Below are positions 18,201 through 26,601 of a stretch of 64,000 bases of DNA, piece by piece. Origin of the DNA: Loktanella sp. Alg231-35 (GTDB lineage Bacteria; Pseudomonadota; Alphaproteobacteria; Rhodobacterales; Rhodobacteraceae); NCBI RefSeq assembly GCF_900143545.1, contig NZ_FREV01000001.1:248001-312000 (forward strand), written 5' to 3'. Numbering within the stretch: position 1 is the stretch's first letter; each line of letters opens with the position of its first letter. The position numbers and the translations under genes were made by a program. Under the pieces are notes generated by a model, which was given only the letters and a program-made list of their open reading frames with translations, was not told where the DNA came from and searched no databases.

Positions 18201-19834
18201 TCGCACGCGAACCGATGATGGACTACCTGCGCGCCGCCGCCGGTCTGATCAAACAATACGCCTGGGCCTTCCCCGCGTTCAAAAAACCCAAAGGTGTCGA
18301 AAACCCGATGCAGATCGACCTTGGTTCTCTTGATGAGGATGAGATGGATGGCATCCTGGAGTTCGCGTTTGAACGGTATTTCAACGACAGCGGCCTGTTC
18401 GGCACGGTTGAGGATGCGATTGAGCGGGTGAAAGAGGTCAAAGCCATCGGCGTGACCGAGGTGGCCTGTCTGATCGATTATGGCATCGATGTAGACCTTG
18501 TGCTTGAGGGACTCAAACCCTTGGCCAAAGTTGTTGCGGCCAGCAATCAGGATGTGGCGGATGGTGATTATTCCATCGCTGCCCAAGTCGCCCGGCACAA
18601 GGTCACGCATCTACAATGCACGCCCTCAATGGCGCAGATGCTGACGATGAACGATGAGGCCCGTACTGCCCTTACCCAGATCAAACATATGATGGTCGGA
18701 GGAGAGGCCTTGCCCGGTGCTCTGGCGGATGAGCTGCGCAGCCTGACCGGTGGGCATATCGAGAATATGTATGGCCCGACCGAGACGACAATCTGGTCAA
18801 CAACCCAAACTGCTAGCCCCGGCCAAGGTGCGGTGCCCATCGGAACACCTATCGCAAACACCCAAGTCTATGTGCTGGGCGATGATATGGAGCCAAAACC
18901 CATTGGTGTGCCCGGTGAGCTTTATATCGGGGGTGATGGTGTGACGCGCGGCTATTTCCAGCGTGATGATTTGACTGCCGAACGCTTTGTTCCCAATCCA
19001 TTCACTGATGGCCGGATGTATCGCACCGGCGATCTGGTGCGATGGCGCGCCGACGGGCGGCTTGATTTTCTGGGCCGGGCTGACTTCCAGGTCAAACTGC
19101 GCGGTTACCGCGTGGAGCTGGGCGAGATCGAAAGCGTCATCGACCAGCAAGCGACGGTGCAGCAGTCCGTTGTCATCGCCCGCGAGGATACGCCGGGTGT
19201 CGTGCAACTGGTTGGTTATGTGCTGACCGATGGTGCATTTGATGAAGCAGCGCTGCGCAGGGATATGTTGGGGTCTCTGCCAGACTACATGGTGCCCCGC
19301 CATTTTGTGACGCTGGATGCCTTTCCGCTGACGCCCAATAAGAAGATTGATCGAAAGGCGCTCCCCCCGCCGGTTTTGGGTCAGGTAGCAACACCGGCCG
19401 AAGCGACAGCAGCAGCTCCCGCGACCAACGCGCCAGCCGCATCGGTTGATCTGGGATCAGAGGCTGAGATCAGCGAGCGGATCGCCGCGATTTGGTCTGC
19501 GATGCTTGGCGTGCCGCAGATCGGCCCAAAAGACAGCTTCTTTGATCTGGGCGGGCATTCTTTGCTGGCCGTACAGGCGCACCGGGAAATTCGCAGCACG
19601 ATGGGTGTGCAGAAGTTGTCGATCACCGATATTTTCCGCGCACCCACCTTGGGCGCATTATCCAAGATTGTGGCTGATAAGTCCGGCGTTTCCGCACGGC
19701 CCACACCCCCAGCAGCACCCAAGACAGCAGCCGAACCTGCCGTTGCCGCGGCGACACCAGTGGGATCAAGTGACACATTACAGGACGCGATGGCCCGGCG
19801 GCGCGAAATGCGCGAACGGCGGCGCAATCGGTGA
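15269..19834 (+). CDS. One-module NRPS: formyltransferase-adenylation(luciferase-like monooxygenase insert)-PCP
   Basis: 1521 residues. Residues 1-310 form a methionyl-tRNA-formyltransferase-like domain with an Asn92-His94-Asp130 triad in the same spacing as E. coli Fmt. Residues about 340-465 look like the tail of a condensation domain; no HHxxxDG motif is present. The adenylation domain begins near 490 (LTYSELNKRANALA; YTSGSTGRPKG). After SFDISVLELFW (Asp698) it is interrupted by an FMN-dependent luciferase-like monooxygenase (about 736-1090, VWTPERHFHAFGGPYPNPS). It resumes with THLQCTPSMAQM, NMYGPTETTIW and PNKKIDRKAL. PCP Ser1431 in GGHSL; no thioesterase. Read by eye, the pocket code is D-I-L-Q-M-G-M-I-W-K, close to the known glycine code. 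Expected product: a PCP-bound formylated, alpha-hydroxylated glycine. Confidence 0.92.
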   Translation: MSSFRAVIIGNESLAIQCGEMLREAGHTIAAVVTRNADVEGWAQGAALPVVSSDADLAAALADIPCDWLLSIANLDMIPDAVLSLPARGTVNFHDGPLPRYAGLNAPVWALLNGEAEYGISWHMIAGGVDEGGLLAQSFFDVAPDETVLTLNTKCYAAAIDSFGTVIEKLASDAPVVTAQDLSQRSYFAKNDRPAGAARLDFAQTARKITTLVRALDHGDYWNPLTCPKIASASGVYLVSKAVAGKAASDAPAGTVIAVDEESLTVATATAPVMLSGLRDATGGAVSATKIVSVGDQLPALDPAEAESLTAALKGTLKQEPDWRNALATMSSTALPQIDMSADQGDVTHLPLNGAADDLAKALRVMGDALAEEPIAIALGVAHDAPGYLNNWVPLHSGDDINDAKARGPFAADLCARIPGGVATPALGLSEAGHIPGTALTVSGTTLHADLGKISADPAQIMSDRLDHMAAQIAKGVAPTVLADAERQKVLFDWNATATDFPADQCIHQAFEAQVAKTPDAEALAFEDESLTYSELNKRANALAHVLRDKGVGPDVIVGLHLRRSSALLIGALAIMKAGGAYLPMDPAYPADRTALYIEDSGTKVIVTDSALAADLPDGTAETVLMDEQPAGTETGNPDSGVTGVHMAYMIYTSGSTGRPKGVMVEHRNVANFFTGMDDRIAHDPAGVWMAVTSLSFDISVLELFWTLARGFKLVISGDDSRALVAGEGSAPGVGMDFSLFYWGNDDGVGRGKYRSLLEGAQFADKNGFCAVWTPERHFHAFGGPYPNPSVTGAAVAAVTQNLAVRAGSCVAPLHHTARIAEEWAVIDNLTNGKTGLAIASGWQPDDFVLRPENTPPKNKPAMFDAIRDLRKLWAGETVEFARADGEMHGVVTQPRPVSEKLNVWVTTAGNPETWKEAGTNGCNVLTHLLGQSVGEVADKIVIYHDALRAAGHNPDDFTVTLMLHSFLADTREHAREIAREPMMDYLRAAAGLIKQYAWAFPAFKKPKGVENPMQIDLGSLDEDEMDGILEFAFERYFNDSGLFGTVEDAIERVKEVKAIGVTEVACLIDYGIDVDLVLEGLKPLAKVVAASNQDVADGDYSIAAQVARHKVTHLQCTPSMAQMLTMNDEARTALTQIKHMMVGGEALPGALADELRSLTGGHIENMYGPTETTIWSTTQTASPGQGAVPIGTPIANTQVYVLGDDMEPKPIGVPGELYIGGDGVTRGYFQRDDLTAERFVPNPFTDGRMYRTGDLVRWRADGRLDFLGRADFQVKLRGYRVELGEIESVIDQQATVQQSVVIAREDTPGVVQLVGYVLTDGAFDEAALRRDMLGSLPDYMVPRHFVTLDAFPLTPNKKIDRKALPPPVLGQVATPAEATAAAPATNAPAASVDLGSEAEISERIAAIWSAMLGVPQIGPKDSFFDLGGHSLLAVQAHREIRSTMGVQKLSITDIFRAPTLGALSKIVADKSGVSARPTPPAAPKTAAEPAVAAATPVGSSDTLQDAMARRREMRERRRNR

Positions 19835-20463
19835 TGCAAGATATCAAAGCGGCACTGGAGCGCCTACTGGGCCCCAATGTTGGAATCGGTGTCACCGATC
19901 CGCGTGACAGCCCTTCGGGCCTTTGGCCGGAAGAAGCCGCCGCTTTGCCGCGCGCAATCCCCAAACGACGGGCCGAATATGCCGCAGGCCGCCGCGCGGC
20001 CCGTCAAGCCATGGGGGCCTTGGGCCTGCCTGCCGCAGCCATCTTGAATGCCAACGATCGCGCGCCGATCTGGCCCGCGGGGCTGACCGGGTCAATTGCC
20101 CATTGCGACGATTGCTGCATCGCGGCTGTCACTCTGACTAGCGCGCATCGCGCGCTAGGCATCGATCTTGAACCGGCAAAACCGTTGGATGCTGACTTGA
20201 TTCCAACCATCTGCTGTCAGACAGAGCAGGATTGGGTGGCTGGGCAAGCGGACCCCGGTCTTGCCGCCATGACGATCTTTTGTGCCAAAGAGGCGATCTA
20301 TAAAGCACAATATCCCCTGACCGGGCAGGTGATCGGCTATGATGCCGTGACGGTGCATTTGGCGGATGGTGATTTTGCAATTACCGCGCATCCCACATTG
20401 CCGGACATGCAAGGTGCCGTGGTGATCAAAGGAGGGCTGATTTTGGCCGTTGCCTGTGCCTAA
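19834..20463 (+). CDS. 4'-phosphopantetheinyl transferase (Sfp/EntD type)
   Basis: About 209 residues. It should transfer phosphopantetheine from CoA to Ser1806 of the PKS and Ser1431 of the NRPS. Motifs seen are GSIAHCDDCCIAAV, HRALGIDLEPAK (metal-binding Asp/Glu) and FCAKEAIYKAQYP (the WxxKEAxxK-type motif). The ATG at 19834 overlaps the NRPS stop (TGATG), so it is translationally coupled; a GTG at 19831 is an alternative. A dedicated activating enzyme inside the operon supports the view that the PKS and NRPS are functional and act together. Confidence 0.93.
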   Translation: MQDIKAALERLLGPNVGIGVTDPRDSPSGLWPEEAAALPRAIPKRRAEYAAGRRAARQAMGALGLPAAAILNANDRAPIWPAGLTGSIAHCDDCCIAAVTLTSAHRALGIDLEPAKPLDADLIPTICCQTEQDWVAGQADPGLAAMTIFCAKEAIYKAQYPLTGQVIGYDAVTVHLADGDFAITAHPTLPDMQGAVVIKGGLILAVACA

Positions 20464-21382
20464 ACGCTTGATCCTGTTCCTGTTGTCGCCTGTGTTGGTG
20501 GTGCTTGGCGCACTTGGGCTTTATACGCGCGATCCCGCACCGCTTGATGCAGAGCGTTTCGAAGCGCTTTATTCAGAACCTGCGCCTGCACCGGACGGGC
20601 GGCGCCAAGTCTATCATTTGGGTCACAGCCTTGTCGGTCGCGATATGCCTGCGATGCTTGCCCAATTGGCCGGTGAAGGGCACGGATTTGCCAGCCAACT
20701 TGGCTGGGGTGCGCCGTTGCGGTCACATTGGGATGTTGATGAACCTATCAATGGGTTTGATGCGGAAAACGCTCATTCTGACTATCGCGACGCACATGAG
20801 GCCGTGGCATCCGGCGACTATGATGCGCTGGTCCTGACCGAGATGGTCGAGCTGCAAGCGGCAATCGATTATTTCGATGCCGCCCGGATGCTGCACAATT
20901 GGACCGACAAGGCGCATGGGTCAGGCATGGCCGTCTATTTCTACGAAACCTGGCATCAGTTGGACGATCCCAAAGGCTGGCGTGCGCGGTTGGATCACGA
21001 TCTTGGCGCGCTTTGGGAAGGGCAGATCATGCGGGTGGCGCTGGCCATGGAAGACACGCCGCAACCGATGTACCTGATCCCCGGCGGACAAGTCATGGCT
21101 GCCATGGCGGACGCGTTGGAAGCCAAAGGACCGCTTGGCCCGCTCGGCAGCTACCGCGATATTTTCAGCGATGAGGTGCATTACAATGACTACGGCGCCT
21201 ATCTGATCGCGCTGACGCATTACGCCGTGCTGTATCAGCAAAGCCCGGTGGGTTTGCCGCACACGCTGCTGCGCGCTGACGGCACGCCAGCCGATGATCC
21301 CGGTCCAGAGCTCGCGCGCTTTATGCAAGAGATCGTATGGGAGGTTGTTACCTCGCTCCCTCGGACTGGTGTACCGTCTTAG
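20450..21382 (+). CDS. SGNH-hydrolase-like exported or membrane-anchored protein
   Basis: 310 residues. An N-terminal hydrophobic segment (about 5-23) serves as signal or anchor. YHLGHSLVGRDMP has the position of the SGNH nucleophile block (Ser in GHS). DEVHYNDYGAYLIAL near residue 240 has the D-x-x-H spacing of block V. It could add or remove acyl groups on an extracellular polymer. The start is TTG at 20450, inside the end of the PPTase gene, behind AAAGGAGGG; GTG at 20456 is an alternative. Last gene of the PKS/NRPS operon; its stop overlaps the stop of the convergent sugar operon. The assignment as SGNH is moderate. Confidence 0.65.
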   Translation: MPVPKRLILFLLSPVLVVLGALGLYTRDPAPLDAERFEALYSEPAPAPDGRRQVYHLGHSLVGRDMPAMLAQLAGEGHGFASQLGWGAPLRSHWDVDEPINGFDAENAHSDYRDAHEAVASGDYDALVLTEMVELQAAIDYFDAARMLHNWTDKAHGSGMAVYFYETWHQLDDPKGWRARLDHDLGALWEGQIMRVALAMEDTPQPMYLIPGGQVMAAMADALEAKGPLGPLGSYRDIFSDEVHYNDYGAYLIALTHYAVLYQQSPVGLPHTLLRADGTPADDPGPELARFMQEIVWEVVTSLPRTGVPS

Positions 21383-23481
21383 AAACCAAACAGATTGGCG
21401 TCTGTAATCGCACCCGCGATCAGCTTGTCCTGATCCGTTTCGGGCATCCAACCCAGTTCATCTTTTGGTTTTGTATTGTCGAACTGCGTGAAATGCGCCC
21501 GCGATTGCCAGTCTTTCAACGAGGCACGGGTGATCCCCTTGCGCCGCAGCAGCGTGACCTTGAGCATGTGTTTCACCGCATCCGAAGCAAAGAGCGCATG
21601 CAGCGAACTGGACGTCACATTCAGGCGCGCACCCATCTGATCATGGATCGCCGCGAAATAGTCGCGAGCTGACATCATCGGATCACCCACTAGATTATAG
21701 GATTCACCCTCAATCCCGTCTTGTTCCATCATGCGGATCAACCCATCAGTCAGATCGTCGATCAGCACAAACGGCAGATTGTTCTTGCCATGGCCCCAGA
21801 TGCGCACGGCGCCCGCCCCATGCCACCGCCCGATACCCCAATGCTGCAACGGACCACCGATCCCGACAACAATACCGGGGCGCGCGATCACCAAGGGCAA
21901 TCCACGGCCTTCGTGCATCTCCAGCAATTGCCGTTCGCATTCTGCCTTTGAGCGCGCGTACATATTGCGGTCGGTCATGTCGTCGGCATAGCCCGTTGCT
22001 TCGGTGATGCTGCCGTCGGTGCTGGACATATCGTAGGATGCAATCGTGCCGGTGTAGATGAAGCGCCGCACACCTGCCGTCATCGCCGCCTCGGCAACGC
22101 CCACGCTCACGCCGACGTCGTTGATCAGCGCATCATCCCAAGTTTTGTCCATGGATTTGGCAAGGTTATAAACCGTATCGATCCCCTCCATCGCCTTGGA
22201 CATTCCGTCCACATCACGCATCGAGACCGAGACGGTTTCAACATGGTTCTGGATATCTGCAAATGGTCCGGTCCGGCCACGGCTGACAACGCGCACGTCA
22301 TGGCCGCGCGCCACCAGATCGCGGGTCAGCGCACGCCCGATAAAGCCGGTGCCGCCAATCACCATGACTTTGGGTTGCGGTTTGCCTTTGGGATGGGCGG
22401 GCACTTTGTGGGTGGGCATCATTGCCAACGCATCATCGATGCTTTGCATCACGGTCACGGCGGTCACCATGTCATAGCGTGCATCCAAGGGCCTACCGTT
22501 TGCAACGCTGTCATAGAAACTGCCAACCGCGCCGCGAAAGCTCAGCCCATACGGGGATTTACGGTTCAGCGATGTCACTTGACGGACAACATTTACCCCG
22601 CCTTCACGGAAGTGTTGCCAGCCTTGTGACAACTGCGCGCGCAGCGGGTTCACCACCAGATCGGCGGTATTTTCGCCGCGCACCACCAGCGTGTCCGATG
22701 CATAATCAAACCGCGCTTGCGCGGTCGAGCCGCGCAGGACAACGCTGCGATCATCGACGGTTTCCACCAGCGAGATGTTGAAAGTCACATCCACATCACC
22801 AACGCGCGCCAGAATGCGCCAGCCCTGATGGCGAACTTCATCACCGGGCAGGGTGATCGGCTTGCTCAACTGTAGGTGCGAAACCTCGACAGGCCCGAAA
22901 AGATCCGTCGCAAAGGCGAACAGATGCGGGCCAAGTTCCAGCAATAGGTTCTTTGGTTCGCGAAGCAGCCAGAGCCCAAAGGGGCCAGAGCGCAGCGGTG
23001 GCAGAGGGAAACACCAGTTGATCTCGGCCATTGAAATGCGCCCCAGAGCACCCGATTGCGCGGCCTTCTTAAGCCGTTCATATCCTGGCATCCCTAGAAA
23101 ATTATGCCCAGCCGCCATGAGCCGATCCGCCTTGCGGCCCACCGCGACCATGTCAGACGTCTCTGCTGCAGAGACACCAACCGGCTTTTCCACAAAGCAA
23201 TGCAGGCCTGCCTCGGCGCATTTCACGGCCAACATTTTGTGGCTGTCGGGCGGTGTCAGAATATGCACGGCATCCAGATTTGCCTTTGCGATCATTTCAT
23301 CCAGATCGCTATAGGCGTCGGCACCATATCCGCTGGCCAGAGCTTCGGCGGCACCGGCGGACATATCGCAGACGGCGGCAAGTTCCACTCCGGGCAGCGC
23401 TTTGATCGTATCGGCATGCCAGGTGGCAATGTAGCCCGCGCCAACAATACCCGCGCGCAATGGTTTATTCGCCATGTTCAT
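21379..23481 (-). CDS. Fusion of Gfo/Idh/MocA oxidoreductase and NAD-dependent epimerase (SDR)
   Basis: About 700 residues with two Rossmann enzymes in one chain. The N-terminal half (about 5-345) is a Gfo/Idh/MocA oxidoreductase: GIVGAGYIATWHAD, HILTPPDSHKML and the signature HCFVEKPVGVSAAE. The C-terminal half (about 368-700) is an extended SDR: VMVIGGTGFIGRALTRDLV, RFIYTGTIASYD, YARSKAECE (YxxxK) and ARPGIVVGIGG. Both act on NDP-sugars or related polyols, so the fusion may catalyse two successive steps. The start is ambiguous (GTG 23487, ATG 23481 or 23475). It is the last gene of the rfb operon. The stop codon overlaps that of the SGNH gene. Confidence 0.88.
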   Translation of the reverse strand: MNMANKPLRAGIVGAGYIATWHADTIKALPGVELAAVCDMSAGAAEALASGYGADAYSDLDEMIAKANLDAVHILTPPDSHKMLAVKCAEAGLHCFVEKPVGVSAAETSDMVAVGRKADRLMAAGHNFLGMPGYERLKKAAQSGALGRISMAEINWCFPLPPLRSGPFGLWLLREPKNLLLELGPHLFAFATDLFGPVEVSHLQLSKPITLPGDEVRHQGWRILARVGDVDVTFNISLVETVDDRSVVLRGSTAQARFDYASDTLVVRGENTADLVVNPLRAQLSQGWQHFREGGVNVVRQVTSLNRKSPYGLSFRGAVGSFYDSVANGRPLDARYDMVTAVTVMQSIDDALAMMPTHKVPAHPKGKPQPKVMVIGGTGFIGRALTRDLVARGHDVRVVSRGRTGPFADIQNHVETVSVSMRDVDGMSKAMEGIDTVYNLAKSMDKTWDDALINDVGVSVGVAEAAMTAGVRRFIYTGTIASYDMSSTDGSITEATGYADDMTDRNMYARSKAECERQLLEMHEGRGLPLVIARPGIVVGIGGPLQHWGIGRWHGAGAVRIWGHGKNNLPFVLIDDLTDGLIRMMEQDGIEGESYNLVGDPMMSARDYFAAIHDQMGARLNVTSSSLHALFASDAVKHMLKVTLLRRKGITRASLKDWQSRAHFTQFDNTKPKDELGWMPETDQDKLIAGAITDANLFGF

Positions 23482-23483
23482 TC

Positions 23484-24455
23484 TCACTTATACTCAATAA
23501 TCGCCATGTCGCGGTTGCGCAGTTTGCGCCAATGATAGGTCAGCAGGCCAATGAAATTTGGCAGTTTAGACAGGCTCAGAAAGACGGATTGATGCATTGC
23601 CTTTTGGCGCGGCAATTCACCGTTCTCTAGCCCACGCACTGTGCGGATGTAAGACATCAGATAAAGCGCCAGCACTGCGACCAGCAAGAGCGGGGCAAAG
23701 ATGACCCCGACGATTGCAAGGAAAGGCAGGATCGCGCCATAGACCCAGACCCGTTGGCGGGCGCGGGCGAAGTATTCCGGGTGCAGATCACCCACTTGGG
23801 CAAACCCATGGCCGGTGCGCACGGCCCGCCGCCACCATTGCCCGAAGCGCATCATATTGGCGTCATGTAGTGTCATCTTGTTAGGTAGGCGGTGGACGCG
23901 CCAACCTGCCTTGCGCACGCGCGTACAAAACTCATCGTCTTCGGCGGCAATCACGCGCGGGTTAAACCCGCCAGTCGCAACAAAGACCTCTGCGCGGACC
24001 ATCATATCGCCGCCGCAAGCCTCGATATCGCCAGCAGGGCGGTGCCATTCAAAGTCGGTCAGACCGTTGTAGACGCTGGCATCGGGGTAAATCTCGGCAC
24101 GCCAGCCGGTCACAATGCCCATATCGGGGTTCTGCTCCAATGCAGCGATGCCAGCGGCAATCCAGCCGGGTTCGATCATGCAATCGCCATCTATGAACTG
24201 TACGAAGGTCGGCTTTGGGTCGAGCGCCTCGAACCCCGCATTGCGTGCCCGTGCTGCCGTAAACGGCACGCTCAGGTCCAGTTCCACAACCTGCGCACCT
24301 GCATCACGCGCTGTTTGCATGCTATCATCGGTCGAGCCGCTGTCGACATAAACGATCTGCGCGACTTCGCCTTGCAATGACGCCAACCCCGCCGCCAGAC
24401 GCGCGCCTTCGTTGCGGCCAATCAAGACCACTGCGGTGTCGGGTGCCGTGTTCAT
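23484..24455 (-). CDS. GT2 family glycosyltransferase with C-terminal membrane segment
   Basis: 323 residues. The GT-A domain shows AVVLIGRNEGARLAAGL, IVYVDSGSTDDSM, FVQFIDGDCMIEPGW (DXD) and ACGGDMMVRAEVF, with VIAAEDDEFCTRVRKAGW as the acceptor region. Two hydrophobic stretches (about 230-270) anchor it to the inner membrane. It overlaps both neighbours by about 4 bases (ATGA type). It probably adds one sugar to the lipid-linked repeat unit. Confidence 0.9.
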   Translation of the reverse strand: MNTAPDTAVVLIGRNEGARLAAGLASLQGEVAQIVYVDSGSTDDSMQTARDAGAQVVELDLSVPFTAARARNAGFEALDPKPTFVQFIDGDCMIEPGWIAAGIAALEQNPDMGIVTGWRAEIYPDASVYNGLTDFEWHRPAGDIEACGGDMMVRAEVFVATGGFNPRVIAAEDDEFCTRVRKAGWRVHRLPNKMTLHDANMMRFGQWWRRAVRTGHGFAQVGDLHPEYFARARQRVWVYGAILPFLAIVGVIFAPLLLVAVLALYLMSYIRTVRGLENGELPRQKAMHQSVFLSLSKLPNFIGLLTYHWRKLRNRDMAIIEYK

Positions 24456-25663
24456 GCGGTGTCATCCTTGGGCTGCATCAGGATCTGCTTGAGTTTTTCC
24501 GCCTCGGTAGCAGAGGCAAATTCCGCTGCCACCTTCGCCTGCCCGGCCTGCCCCATCTTGGCGCGCAAAGCGTCATCGCCCAGTAGGGTTTTCAACGCAT
24601 CGGCCAAGGCAGGAGCGGCCCCCGGTGGAACAAGCAAACCACTGACCCTGTCTTCGACCAGTTCCGGCACCCCGGCGATCCGGCTGGTCACAACCGGGAC
24701 TTGTGCCGCCATCGCTTCCATCAGCACAACGGGTACGCCTTCGGCAAAACTGGGCAGTACGAAGATATCCGTCGCAGAAAGGGCTTCAGCGACTTCGGCT
24801 TGTGATTTGTAACCGCAGAATTCCACATGATCGGTCAGGCCCATGTTAGCCGCGCGCATCTCGAGATCGGCCCGTTCTGGCCCGTCTCCGATCAGGCGCA
24901 GCTGCATATCAGGGTGATCGGCGACCACCGACTTGAGCGCCTCAAACAACACCGGCACACCCTTTACGGCCGCCAATCGGCCAACAAATAACAAAGTTGG
25001 GCGTGCAGGGCGGGGACCGGGCGCATAACGCTCGGGCGCGACCCCGCAGTGAATGATATGCAACTTGCGCCAATGCTCTGGCGCGGAAAACACCATCGCC
25101 TGCGAGCGGCAGAAGTCGCTGATACAGGCGACAAAGCTGGCGGTTTCGATCTTTGCGTCCAGTCGCCAGTGGTTTGGTTCAAAGAAAATATCAGGCCCGT
25201 GCAGCGAGAAACTGTAAGGGATGCCTGTCATTTCAGAGGCGATCATGGCCAGTGTACAGCTTGATTTGGCAATGTGGTTATGTAGATGCTCCACATCTTC
25301 ACGGCGCAGATGATCTGCCAAAACGGCGGCCTCAAGAAAATAGAACATCTGAAAGAGAAAGTTGCGCAGACCCGGCGGTGACGTGCGGGCCGCAAGGCGG
25401 AGTGCGCGGAAATAGCGCCCCGGCTGGCGCAACGCGCGGATGTGGCAAGCAACAAGGTGGGCGGGTTTCTTGGCCGCAGCCAGAACCTTGAATGTTGCTG
25501 CCGCTTCGGCCTTTTGCTCGGGGCCGACGTGTTGCTCTGGCGGCGTCGTGCGCACCGAACAGGTGATGACGTCCATGCCCAGTTTACGCAACTCCTGCAC
25601 TTCGCGCAGGATGAAGGTGTCAGTGGCGCGAGGGTACTCACCAGTGAGATAGGCGATCTTCAT
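24452..25663 (-). CDS. GT4 family glycosyltransferase
   Basis: 403 residues with the GT-B layout: MKIAYLTGEYPRATDTFILRE at the N-terminus, HLHNHIAKSSCTLAM, IPYSFSLHGPDIFF, LLFVGRLAAVKGVPVLFEAL at the start of the donor domain, LRLIGDGPERADLEM, and the EX7E motif in PSFAEGVPVVLMEAMAAQ. It transfers a nucleotide-activated sugar with retention of configuration. Coupled by 4-base overlaps to the SDR upstream and the GT2 downstream. Confidence 0.92.
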   Translation of the reverse strand: MKIAYLTGEYPRATDTFILREVQELRKLGMDVITCSVRTTPPEQHVGPEQKAEAAATFKVLAAAKKPAHLVACHIRALRQPGRYFRALRLAARTSPPGLRNFLFQMFYFLEAAVLADHLRREDVEHLHNHIAKSSCTLAMIASEMTGIPYSFSLHGPDIFFEPNHWRLDAKIETASFVACISDFCRSQAMVFSAPEHWRKLHIIHCGVAPERYAPGPRPARPTLLFVGRLAAVKGVPVLFEALKSVVADHPDMQLRLIGDGPERADLEMRAANMGLTDHVEFCGYKSQAEVAEALSATDIFVLPSFAEGVPVVLMEAMAAQVPVVTSRIAGVPELVEDRVSGLLVPPGAAPALADALKTLLGDDALRAKMGQAGQAKVAAEFASATEAEKLKQILMQPKDDTA

Positions 25664-26601
25664 GTTTCGGCCTCGCGTGATGCCTGAATGGCTGCGTCAA
25701 ACCCTGTCAGCGCCTCGCCATCCATCAACGCCTGCATGCCAGCGGTGTCATAGCGCACTGGCATCATCCGTGCTTGGAGGATTGCAGGGTGCAGCAATCC
25801 GGGTTTCGATGAAAACGGCAAGAGCTGCCCCAGAAATGACAGTAAACGCCATGGCAGCACGACAGATGGTTTTGTCCAGCCAATGCTTTGCAGATACTGA
25901 CCACGTGCCGGTGGGTTCGGATCAATCACGTTGATCGGACCATCCGGCGCAGTTTCACAGGCCTTCACAATCGCTAAAGCACAGTTTTTGACATAGACCG
26001 TGGGCAATTCGCCAGCTTTGGTGAACTGCACCAAAACCGGACCCGCCGGCGCACCAAGATGAGCATTCCAAAGAGCATTCGGCCCGTAAACGGCACCGGG
26101 CCGCAGGATCGTTTGCGGCAGATTAAAAGACGCCGCGATCTGTTCCTGCAATAGCTTGTTCTGGCAATACACATCACGCTTTTCTGGCGTGGCTTCCAAG
26201 GCGGATGCCTCGTCAATCTTGCCACCCTCGGCGACGGCATCATGGGCATAGACGGAAACCGAACTGATCAACACCAATCGCGGTGTAGATGGCGAATCGA
26301 TCATTGCCTCGCACAGGGCTTTGGTTGCTTCCACGGTATCGCGTTTTTGCTGGGCTGCGTCACCGCTGATTGTGGCGGCTAGATGAATGACCGTGTCAGC
26401 GCCATCAAGCGCCCCTGCCAGCGCGCCCTTCTGCATTAGATCAGCAACAACGGGTGTGACGCCATCGTCCCACTCGGGGTGGATGGCCGCTTCGCGTCGT
26501 ACAACGGCGCGCACATAATGCCCGCGCGCACGGGCGCAGGCGACAACTTCGCGCCCGATGAACCCAGCGGCACCTGTGACCACAATCGTCTGTTGGGCCA
26601 T
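25660..26601 (-). CDS. NAD-dependent epimerase/dehydratase (extended SDR)
   Basis: 313 residues from ATG 26601. This start is chosen because it makes a TGATG overlap with the upstream gene and has a G-rich ribosome-binding site. Motifs are TIVVTGAAGFIGREV (nucleotide site), ADTVIHLAATISG, RLVLISSVSVYAHD, YCQNKLLQEQI (YxxxK: Tyr..Lys) and LRPGAVYGPNALWN. Probably acts on a nucleotide sugar or on a lipid-linked sugar. Substrate not identifiable from sequence alone. Confidence 0.88.
   Translation of the reverse strand: MAQQTIVVTGAAGFIGREVVACARARGHYVRAVVRREAAIHPEWDDGVTPVVADLMQKGALAGALDGADTVIHLAATISGDAAQQKRDTVEATKALCEAMIDSPSTPRLVLISSVSVYAHDAVAEGGKIDEASALEATPEKRDVYCQNKLLQEQIAASFNLPQTILRPGAVYGPNALWNAHLGAPAGPVLVQFTKAGELPTVYVKNCALAIVKACETAPDGPINVIDPNPPARGQYLQSIGWTKPSVVLPWRLLSFLGQLLPFSSKPGLLHPAILQARMMPVRYDTAGMQALMDGEALTGFDAAIQASREAET

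Noticed and set aside
17708-18610. Minus-strand frame of 300 codons opposite the monooxygenase insert
   Set aside because: Opposite a conserved luciferase-like domain; no family features of its own.
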